Origin: an uncultured delta proteobacterium
Lineage (GTDB): Bacteria > Myxococcota > Myxococcia > Myxococcales > 40CM-4-68-19
Assembly (NCBI GenBank): GCA_903911145.1
Contig: CAIWCD010000034.1
Location: 1 to 64,000, forward strand
Direction: 5' to 3'
DNA length: 64,000 nt
Shown: piece by piece, positions 47,212-54,010 of the stretch
Numbering within the stretch: the first letter of the stretch is position 1
Layout of the letters: the number at the start of each line of letters is the position of its first letter
Notes under the pieces: model-generated
What the model saw: only the letters and a program-made list of their open reading frames with translations
Told to the model about the DNA's origin: nothing
The model's database searches: none
Program-made: the position numbers and the translations under genes

Positions 47212-49314
47212 TTGAACCGCAATTCACTCAAGCTCCTCACTCTCGGCCTGCTCGCGGCCTGTCCCAAGGCGCCCATGAACTCAAGCAATCCAACAACTCC
47301 CTCCGCTCCGGCGGCGGTCTCGGGCATCGACGTGCAGTTCGTCGACGCGACCGTGCGCCCGCAGGACGATTTCTACAAATACGTGAACGGCAAGTGGCTT
47401 GAGAGCACGCCGATCCCGGCGGACAAGTCGCGCATCGGCTCGTTCACCACGCTCGCGGACGACGCGGAGATCGCGCTGCGCACGATCATCGAGAACGCAG
47501 CGAAGGATCCGAATCGGCAGCCGGGCAGCGAGGCGCAGAAGATCGGCGACCTCTTCGCGAGCTTCATGGATGAAGCGACGATCGAGCAGAAGGGACTTGC
47601 TCCGCTGCACGCTGCGTTCGCGCAGGTCGACGCGCTCGCCGACAAGAAGGAGATCCCCGCGCTCATCGGCAAGTTCGGACAACTCTCCATCGATGCGCCG
47701 ATCGGCGCCGGTATCCACCAGGACAACAAGGATTCGACGAAGTATGTCGTTGATATCGGCCAGAGCGGATTGGGCCTGCCCGATCGCGACTATTACCTGA
47801 CACCAGCGGCTCGAGCTGCGCACGGCGACATCCCACTGTCGCCAGCCGATGAAGCCAAGATGAAGGAGGTATTGGGCAAGTATCAGGCCCATATCGTCAA
47901 GATGCTCACGCTGGCCGGGGATGCGAACGCCGCGACTGCAGCCGCCGCGATCATCGCGCTCGAATCGGAACTGGCATTGCAGCAATGGACGAAGGTTGAG
48001 AATCGCAATCCGAACAAGACCTACAACAAAGTTGAACTCGCCAAGCTGGGCGACCTGGCGCCGGGATTCGATTGGAAGCGATATCTCGTTGCAGCGGGAG
48101 TCGACGGCAAGGTTGATTACCTGATCATCAGCCAGCCGACTTATATCGCCGGATTCAACAAGATCCTCCACGACACGCCGCTCGCGACCTGGAAGGCCTA
48201 TTTCCGTTGGCAGATCCTCGGAACCTATGCGCCCTATCTCTCGAAGGCGTTTGTCGACGAGAGCTTCGCCTTCTATGGAACCGTTCTCAGCGGCGTTCCT
48301 GAGAATCGCCCGCGGTGGAAGCGCGGCGTTTCGCTCGTCGAGGGCGCGGTCGGCGAAGGCCTCGGCAAGCTCTATGTCGCGCAATACTTCCCGCCCGCGA
48401 GCAAGGCCCGCATGGAGACGCTGGTCGCCAATCTCCTCAAGGCATATGAGCAGAGCATCGATACGCTCGATTGGATGAGCGCGGAGACCAAGCACGAGGC
48501 GCGTGCGAAGCTTGCCAAGTTCACGCCGAAGATTGGATATCCGAAGACGTGGCGCGACTACTCGTCGCTGAATATCTCGGCGACCGACCTGATTGGAAAT
48601 CTCGAGCGGGCGCGCCAGTTCGAATACACGCGCAACGTCAATAAGCTCGGCAAGCCGATCGATCGCGACGAGTGGGGCATGACGCCGCAGACGGTGAACG
48701 CCTATTACAATCCCGAACTCAATGAGATCGTCTTTCCTGCCGCGATCCTCCAGCCGCCGTTCTTTAATCCCGCCGCCGACGATGCCGTGAACTACGGCGG
48801 CATCGGTGCGGTGATTGGCCACGAGATCAGCCACGGCTTCGATGACCAGGGCGCCCAATATGACGGCAATGGAAACCTGCGCGACTGGTGGACGAAGGAC
48901 GACCACGCGAAGTTCGCGGCCAAGACGCAGGCGCTGATTGCTCAATATGCCGCGCAGGAGGCGGTGCCCGGATATCACGTCAATGGCGAGCTGACGCTGG
49001 GCGAGAACATCGCGGATAATTCGGGATTGGCGATTGCCTATAAGGCCTATCAGCTCTCGCTCAATGGTGGCGCGGCTCCGGTGATTGATGGTCTCTCCGG
49101 CGCGCAGCGGCTCTATATGGGCTGGGCGCAGGTCTGGCGCGGCAAGACTCGCGAGAACGAAGCGATCCGGCGAATCAAGACCGATCCGCACTCGCCCGCT
49201 TCGATCCGCGGCTCGGTGACGCTGACGAACCAGCCCGGCTTCTTCAAGGCGTTTGATATCAAGCCGACCGATAAGCTGTTCGTCGCGCCGGAGAAGCAGA
49301 TCATCATCTGGTAA
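47212..49314 (+). CDS. M13-family zinc metallopeptidase, lipoprotein
   Basis: 700 aa. Neprilysin/PepO-like. TTG 47212 with GGAG eight bases upstream yields a lipoprotein signal (SLKLLTLGLLAAC), so it is probably anchored in the periplasm or outer membrane. The M13_N domain is followed by the catalytic domain with VNAYYNPELNEIVFPAAILQPPFF, zinc motif VIGHEISHGFDDQG, third ligand region GENIADNSGL and terminal W. Codon use favours TAT, ATT and GGA noticeably more than flanking genes. Confidence 0.92.
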   Translation: MNRNSLKLLTLGLLAACPKAPMNSSNPTTPSAPAAVSGIDVQFVDATVRPQDDFYKYVNGKWLESTPIPADKSRIGSFTTLADDAEIALRTIIENAAKDPNRQPGSEAQKIGDLFASFMDEATIEQKGLAPLHAAFAQVDALADKKEIPALIGKFGQLSIDAPIGAGIHQDNKDSTKYVVDIGQSGLGLPDRDYYLTPAARAAHGDIPLSPADEAKMKEVLGKYQAHIVKMLTLAGDANAATAAAAIIALESELALQQWTKVENRNPNKTYNKVELAKLGDLAPGFDWKRYLVAAGVDGKVDYLIISQPTYIAGFNKILHDTPLATWKAYFRWQILGTYAPYLSKAFVDESFAFYGTVLSGVPENRPRWKRGVSLVEGAVGEGLGKLYVAQYFPPASKARMETLVANLLKAYEQSIDTLDWMSAETKHEARAKLAKFTPKIGYPKTWRDYSSLNISATDLIGNLERARQFEYTRNVNKLGKPIDRDEWGMTPQTVNAYYNPELNEIVFPAAILQPPFFNPAADDAVNYGGIGAVIGHEISHGFDDQGAQYDGNGNLRDWWTKDDHAKFAAKTQALIAQYAAQEAVPGYHVNGELTLGENIADNSGLAIAYKAYQLSLNGGAAPVIDGLSGAQRLYMGWAQVWRGKTRENEAIRRIKTDPHSPASIRGSVTLTNQPGFFKAFDIKPTDKLFVAPEKQIIIW

Positions 49315-49359
49315 TCGCGCTGGCGACTGGGGAGAGCGGGTTTTTTATTTGAGCCCGCC

Positions 49360-49393
49360 GTGAGTGCATGCAAGCTGCTTTGCATGCACTCAC
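49360..49393 (+). promoter_or_regulatory. Perfect 14-bp inverted repeat enclosing the FadL-like start codon
   Basis: GTGAGTGCATGCAA-gctgct-TTGCATGCACTCAC. The 3' arm contains the ATG at 49384 and the 5' arm begins with the GTG at 49360, the two possible starts. In mRNA this would bury the start codon in a stable stem; in DNA it is a 34-bp palindrome that could bind a dimeric regulator. No T-run follows. Confidence 0.85.
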
Positions 49394-50856
49394 CCTCGCT
49401 GTTCCGCGCTCGCCGCGCCTGCGCGCTGGTCCTCGTTGCTGCCTGCGCCACCTCGTTTACCGCCCGCGCGAGCGGCTTTTTCTATGCCGATCTCGGCGCG
49501 CGCGAATTGGGCCGAGGCGCCACTGGCGCGGCCGGCACCGACGATCTCTCCTCGATCATCTACAACCCGGCAGGCCTCGCTGATCTCACCGGGCTCACCG
49601 TCCAGCTCGATGTTCAGTTCGCGCATCAGCCCTTGTCGTTCACGCGCGACGTCGGTGTCGTTGGAGCGGGATGCGGCGTTGGCGGCGGTGCCTGCAACAC
49701 GGTCAGCGACGGGGCCTCCTACTTTCCCAACACGATTTCCGGCGTCGCTCTCGACCTCGGCGTCCTCTCTCCCGTGCTGCGCGGAGTCGTCGTCGCGCTC
49801 GCCGCGCACGGGCCGCCCGCGGCAGGTATCCATACTTTTCCGGATCCGCGCACGTTCGGCTCGGCCACCGAAGTGGCGCAGAGCGCGCCGCAGCGCTATT
49901 CGCTGATCGCGAGCAACAATTTCATCTTCTATCCAGGCGTGCACATCGGCTGGCGCGCGACCGACTGGCTCTCCATCGGCGCGGGCGCAGAGATTCGCAT
50001 CTTCCACATCACGCAGACGCAATCGATCTTCGGCATCGCCGATCTGGGCGGCGACTATCCCGCCTTCGACGCGGTCGCCACCATCGATGCCAAACAGAAT
50101 GCCTATCCGGTCTTCGATGGCGGGCTGATTGTTCGCCCCATTCCGTCGATGCGAAATCTCTCCATCGGTCTCTCGGGCCACCTCGGAACGCCGGTCTCTG
50201 CGGATGGAACGATGACCATCCAGACTCCTCCGGCTGCCGCTGCGCTCAACATTCAAGTGGTGGGAAATCGAACGCACGTCGATCTGCGTTTGCCGAGTGA
50301 CGCGCGCCTCGGCGTGCAGTGGAAGGGCGGGCGGGCGCTGGTCGCGGTTGACGGGACCTGGGAAGGCTGGGGTGCCGTGCAGAACATCAAGGTCACTCCC
50401 ATCGGCATCTCGCTCGTCTCGGGGACCGGGGCGTCGCAGAAGAGCACGCCGGTCGCGCCGATCTTCCTGCACAAGGATTTCCACGGCGCGTTCACCGCGC
50501 GCGTTGGCGGCGAGTGGCGCCTGTTCGACAAGGGCGATCAGCTTCTGCCGGGCGGCACCGAGATCGCGCTTCGCCTCGGCGGCATCTACGAGAGTTCGGC
50601 GATCCCGGATTCGAGTCTGCAGGTCGATTTCGTCGACGGTCCACGCTTCGCCGCCACGGCAGGTCTCTCCGTCACCACGCACGATGTCTCGCTCACGTTC
50701 GCCTACGCGCACTACTTCCAGAGCGAGCGCGACGTCACGACCAGCGCCGCCACGCGCGTCGATCCCTATCCAGCGCCGCCCTTCATCGTCGGAAACGGAA
50801 CGTATGTGACGTCGCTCGACGCGATTGCCATCGACCTGCGCTGGCACGCGTTCTAA
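49384..50856 (+). CDS. FadL/OmpP1-type outer-membrane transport protein
   Basis: 490 aa. After a signal peptide (ALVLVAACATSFTARA) the mature N-terminus SGFFYADLGARELGRGATGAAGTDDLSSIIYNPAGLADL is the hallmark of the OMPP1/FadL family (hatch-domain start and NPAG). The rest alternates as beta-strands ending with a C-terminal Phe (DLRWHAF), as for Bam-inserted barrels. It would import hydrophobic compounds such as fatty acids. The start (GTG 49360 or ATG 49384) lies within the inverted repeat, and no good Shine-Dalgarno is adjacent. Confidence 0.88.
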   Translation: MHSPSLFRARRACALVLVAACATSFTARASGFFYADLGARELGRGATGAAGTDDLSSIIYNPAGLADLTGLTVQLDVQFAHQPLSFTRDVGVVGAGCGVGGGACNTVSDGASYFPNTISGVALDLGVLSPVLRGVVVALAAHGPPAAGIHTFPDPRTFGSATEVAQSAPQRYSLIASNNFIFYPGVHIGWRATDWLSIGAGAEIRIFHITQTQSIFGIADLGGDYPAFDAVATIDAKQNAYPVFDGGLIVRPIPSMRNLSIGLSGHLGTPVSADGTMTIQTPPAAAALNIQVVGNRTHVDLRLPSDARLGVQWKGGRALVAVDGTWEGWGAVQNIKVTPIGISLVSGTGASQKSTPVAPIFLHKDFHGAFTARVGGEWRLFDKGDQLLPGGTEIALRLGGIYESSAIPDSSLQVDFVDGPRFAATAGLSVTTHDVSLTFAYAHYFQSERDVTTSAATRVDPYPAPPFIVGNGTYVTSLDAIAIDLRWHAF

Positions 50857-50871
50857 CCAGCCGCGAGAAGG

Positions 50872-51288
50872 TCAGCGTCGGTGCAGCACGCCGAGAGCGA
50901 ACGCGAGAATGCCGAGCCCAGCGTGGCACAGCGCAACCGTCGGGTGCCACGGTTCGGGCACGAGGTAGGCGAGCGCGAATCCGCTGAGCGCGAGCGTTGC
51001 GAAGAGTGCGCTCACCGAGACGCCGCTCGCGACGCGCTTGCGCAGCACGAGGCCGACCGGAATGTGGCGCGCGGCGACGAGGCCGAACGCGAAGAGGCTG
51101 AGCATCGAGGAGAGGCCGTGCCAGCGGGCCAGCCACGGATCGAGTGCGCTCGGCAGACCGGACGGATCGCGGCGCAGATCGGAGAGCTGCCACGCGAGTC
51201 CGCTCGCGGTGAGCGAGATTGCAGAACAGACAACTGTCTGTATTTGCCAGCGTGGGAGCGCGTTGGCGCGCGTGCGCTTCGTGGTCAT
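50872..51288 (-). CDS. Small polytopic membrane protein, possible haem-binding
   Basis: 138 aa with about four transmembrane helices. Histidines lie at helix ends (ARWHGLSSMLSLFAFGLVAARHIPVG, EPWHPTVALCHAGLGILAFALGVLHRR), reminiscent of small b-type cytochromes, but no family was recognised. ATG 51288 overlaps the apbE TGA, making it the last gene of the porin/FMN-binding/ApbE operon. A role as electron donor across the inner membrane is inference. Confidence 0.65.
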   Translation of the reverse strand: MTTKRTRANALPRWQIQTVVCSAISLTASGLAWQLSDLRRDPSGLPSALDPWLARWHGLSSMLSLFAFGLVAARHIPVGLVLRKRVASGVSVSALFATLALSGFALAYLVPEPWHPTVALCHAGLGILAFALGVLHRR

Positions 51289-51998
51289 GCGTGCTGCCAG
51301 GCGGTCGCGCCGAAGCGGGCGAGCAGGGGATCGTCGACGGCGGAGAGCGCGACGATCTTCGTGAGCGCGTCGGAGATGAGGCAGGTGGAGGCGGCGACGC
51401 TGACGTGGCGTGCGCGTGCAGCTCCCGCGAGCAGTGAACGTGCGCTCGCGCCGAAGTAGCTCGTCGCCAACGCTCCTTCGCGCAGCACCATCCAGGGCCG
51501 CACGCCGCCGCGCACTTCGTCGCGCAGTTGCACCGGAACTTCCATTCCCTGCACGCGCAGATCGCCCCCGGCGTTCACCCAGCAGGCGGCGCCCTCGAGC
51601 GCACGGCTGAGCGCCTCGAACGCGCGATCGACCGCGAACCCTTTGCCAATGCCGCCGAGATCGATTCGCACGCCGTCGCTGTGCTTGAACAGACGCCCGT
51701 CTTCGTTGATCGACCAGTCGTGGGGACCGGTGCCTTGCGTGATGTCGAAGCGCCCCGCGCTCTCGCACTGCAGCTCTGCAGCGACGCGAAGAACGCAGGC
51801 CGTCTCGTCGGTGATCCTGCGCGCGGCACCAGCAGGCGCGGCGTTGAAACGGTGGATGTCGCTCTCCGAATGGAAGATTGAAAGCGCGCGCTCCACTTCG
51901 GCGATGGCGAAGTATGCGGCATCGAACGCACGCGCATTGATCGGCGCGTCCGCACCGAGCTCCACAATCGTGCCCAGGGCAGGCCGTGCGCGCCGCAT
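51285..51998 (-). CDS. apbE: FAD:protein FMN transferase (ApbE family)
   Basis: 237 aa. Covalently attaches FMN to Thr/Ser of target proteins. Seen: ALGTIVELGAD, RIDLGGIGKGFAVDRA, WVNAGGDLRVQG and the C-terminal ASTCLISDALTKIVALSA with the metal-binding D-x-x-T. It is shorter than typical ApbE (about 330 aa) and has no signal peptide or lipobox, unusual because its evident partner (upstream FMN-binding protein) carries a signal. Two-base gap to that gene. Confidence 0.9.
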   Translation of the reverse strand: MRRARPALGTIVELGADAPINARAFDAAYFAIAEVERALSIFHSESDIHRFNAAPAGAARRITDETACVLRVAAELQCESAGRFDITQGTGPHDWSINEDGRLFKHSDGVRIDLGGIGKGFAVDRAFEALSRALEGAACWVNAGGDLRVQGMEVPVQLRDEVRGGVRPWMVLREGALATSYFGASARSLLAGAARARHVSVAASTCLISDALTKIVALSAVDDPLLARFGATAWQHA

Positions 51999-52000
51999 GA

Positions 52001-52549
52001 TCACTTCAGCGCTCCCACGGATCTCAACGACGCGAGCACCGCGATGCTGCGCCGGGCGCCGTCGGCGACGTGATTGCACGAAAGCGTTGCACCGCTGATG
52101 TTCGAGAGATCGTCGCCGACGCGCAGAGGAGAACTCTCGCTCTTGCCCGCGAACTGCGCGCGCCACGCGGCCTGCCGTACCTCCTGCCCGTGGCTCTCGC
52201 GATACGCGAGGATCTCGACTTCGCGGACCACGCCGTTCAATCCCAGTCCGGCGGCGAACGTGATGCGATCGAACTTTCCGATCACGTCATCGACGATCAC
52301 GGCACCAACGATCACGCCGCCGCGCAGCGCGAGCCGCACGATCCACTTCGCGCGCACGGGCAGGCCCAGCTTGCTCTCGAGCGCACTGCGCGCCTTCTCG
52401 TCGAGGTGAAACTCGCGTGTCTGGAACTGCTCCGCTTCGGGAAAAATCGTGGCCTGCGCCTGATCGCCAGAGAGATATTCGACCGCGAAGGCCGCACTGG
52501 GCGCGGTTGCGGTGGCCGCGGCAGGGATGATGATCGACCAGCGCGCCAT
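52001..52549 (-). CDS. Secreted FMN-binding-domain protein
   Basis: 182 aa. A signal-like N-terminus (IIIPAAATATAPSAAFA) is followed by an FMN_bind domain: VIVDDVIGKFDRITFAAGLGLNGVVREVEILAYRESHGQEV resembles the core of RnfG/NqrC-type domains, and NISGATLSC contains the S-G-A-T flavinylation site. Flavin attachment by the adjacent ApbE is expected. Its ATG directly follows the porin TAG with no gap. A periplasmic redox carrier is the likely role. Confidence 0.85.
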   Translation of the reverse strand: MARWSIIIPAAATATAPSAAFAVEYLSGDQAQATIFPEAEQFQTREFHLDEKARSALESKLGLPVRAKWIVRLALRGGVIVGAVIVDDVIGKFDRITFAAGLGLNGVVREVEILAYRESHGQEVRQAAWRAQFAGKSESSPLRVGDDLSNISGATLSCNHVADGARRSIAVLASLRSVGALK

Positions 52550-53824
52550 CTAGAACGCCATCCCGATGCCGAGGTCGAGGCGATCGAACGTCGTGTTGTT
52601 GGCGAACCACTGGTAGTCGCACTTCATCACCACTTGAGGCGTGATGAAGAAGTTCGCGCCAATCGTGAGCACCTTGTCGCTTTGCTGCGGCCAGAGCACG
52701 TTGTCTCCCGGCGTATTCGAGGCGGGAACCAGTCCGGTCGGTGTCACCGGTCCCGTCGTGCCCTTGTAGCGTGCGCCCATGTCGTAACTCTCCCCGCGAA
52801 CGAAGGGCGCGAGGCGGAACATTCCATTCTGCCAGACGCTGTAGGCGGCCTGCAGAAAGTAGCCATTGAACGAGGCGGGAATCGGATTGCCCGCACCCGG
52901 ATTGGCCGCATTCGCCGCGGCAGTATTGCTGATATATCCGGCCGTATAGAGCGCGCTGAGATCGAGCCGTCCCGGCGTGTAGCGGACGTGGGCCTCCCAA
53001 AGGGTCACGAGCGGATCATCCGCTCCTGGAGCGGTCGCGATGCTCGAAGGCTTTACTGCGCGGCCTGTCTTGATTGCGCCTCCGACCACCAGCCCTGGAT
53101 ATCCATGGTAATCGGCCGCGATATATCCAGATAATCGCTTCGCGCTGGCGGACTGCAACTCCTGGTGGCTCGCCTGCAGCGGTGCCATCTCGTGCGCTTC
53201 GAGATCGAATGCGTTCGCATAGAGCGGATAGGTCGGCGCGAAATTCCACGAGGAGAAGCTGTTGCCCGTGGTGACGCCAAGGCTCCAGCCGATGCCGAGA
53301 GGAGTGGTGCCGTGCAGACCGATGCCGCCTTCGCGCCAGGTGCTCGGGAGGATCAGCGTCTCGACGAAGTTTCGCTGCACGCCAAAATACTGCGTCGGTT
53401 CGTGATGCTCATTGATCAGACCGAACGGCATGAGGAAGAGGCCAGCGGTGATGGTCATCCAATCGGTGGGCTGGAACTCCAGATAGAACTGCTCGACCTC
53501 GAACTCGCCGTCATCGCTGGCCGAGGCGACGGAGTGCTCCACTTCCCACTCGGAGTTGAACGAGACGGCGGGGCTGAAGCGATAGCCGATGCCGACGACG
53601 GCGCGCCGCAGGTCAGCGACCGTGCGGTCGAGGTCGCGCGTGGGGCGCGCGTATTCGATCTCGCCGTAGCCCCAGAAATTGATGTTGTCGAGGACCGACG
53701 AAGTGCGCGTCGCGGGTAGAGCGAGCGGTACCTGCTCGGGAGATTGTTCGGGCGCAGAGTCGCCCGCGAGTGCGGCGAAGGGGAGGAGCAGGAGCAGCGC
53801 AAGCAGGAAACGGGGCGGAGCCAT
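52550..53824 (-). CDS. Outer-membrane porin-like beta-barrel protein
   Basis: 424 aa. Signal peptide RFLLALLLLLPFAALA, then INFWGYGEIEYARPT...RDLDRTVADLRRAVVGIGYRFSPAVSFNSEWEVEH, a phosphate/oligogalacturonate-porin-like pattern (the E-V-E-Q-F-Y-L-E-F strand), and a C-terminus ending DLGIGMAF with terminal Phe. First gene of a four-gene operon; a Fur-box-like palindrome lies 46 bases upstream. Local sequence is less GC-rich around 52.85-53.25 kb. Substrate unknown; iron-linked uptake is suggested by context. Confidence 0.82.
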   Translation of the reverse strand: MAPPRFLLALLLLLPFAALAGDSAPEQSPEQVPLALPATRTSSVLDNINFWGYGEIEYARPTRDLDRTVADLRRAVVGIGYRFSPAVSFNSEWEVEHSVASASDDGEFEVEQFYLEFQPTDWMTITAGLFLMPFGLINEHHEPTQYFGVQRNFVETLILPSTWREGGIGLHGTTPLGIGWSLGVTTGNSFSSWNFAPTYPLYANAFDLEAHEMAPLQASHQELQSASAKRLSGYIAADYHGYPGLVVGGAIKTGRAVKPSSIATAPGADDPLVTLWEAHVRYTPGRLDLSALYTAGYISNTAAANAANPGAGNPIPASFNGYFLQAAYSVWQNGMFRLAPFVRGESYDMGARYKGTTGPVTPTGLVPASNTPGDNVLWPQQSDKVLTIGANFFITPQVVMKCDYQWFANNTTFDRLDLGIGMAF

Positions 53825-53869
53825 CGGGCGACCGGGGCAGGAGGGAGCAGCGAACCGGTGTTGATGAAG

Positions 53870-53898
53870 TTGAGAATGATTACCAAAATCAATCTCAA
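53870..53898. promoter_or_regulatory. Fur-box-like palindrome
   Basis: TTGAGAATGATT-accaa-AATCAATCTCAA: 12-base arms matching at 11 positions. The 19-mer GAGAATGATTACCAAAATC agrees with the E. coli Fur consensus at 14 of 19 positions by my count. Located 46 bases before the porin start and 113 before the divergent oxidoreductase. Confidence 0.65.
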
Positions 53899-54010
53899 CA
53901 TGTCAAGACGGCGCCTGACCCGCGACACGGCGCCTTTGTCGCGCTCGCTCCGCCGACAGGTCGCGCTATAAGCACGCGCGCAGTCCCACCGGACGTTCGG
54001 GAGCATCACG

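Noticed and set aside
49345-49393. Rho-independent terminator after the M13 gene
   Set aside because: The 14-bp hairpin at 49360 has no following T-run, and the T-rich TTTTTTATTT precedes rather than follows it; the upstream GCGGG...CCCGC pair encloses that tract as a loop.
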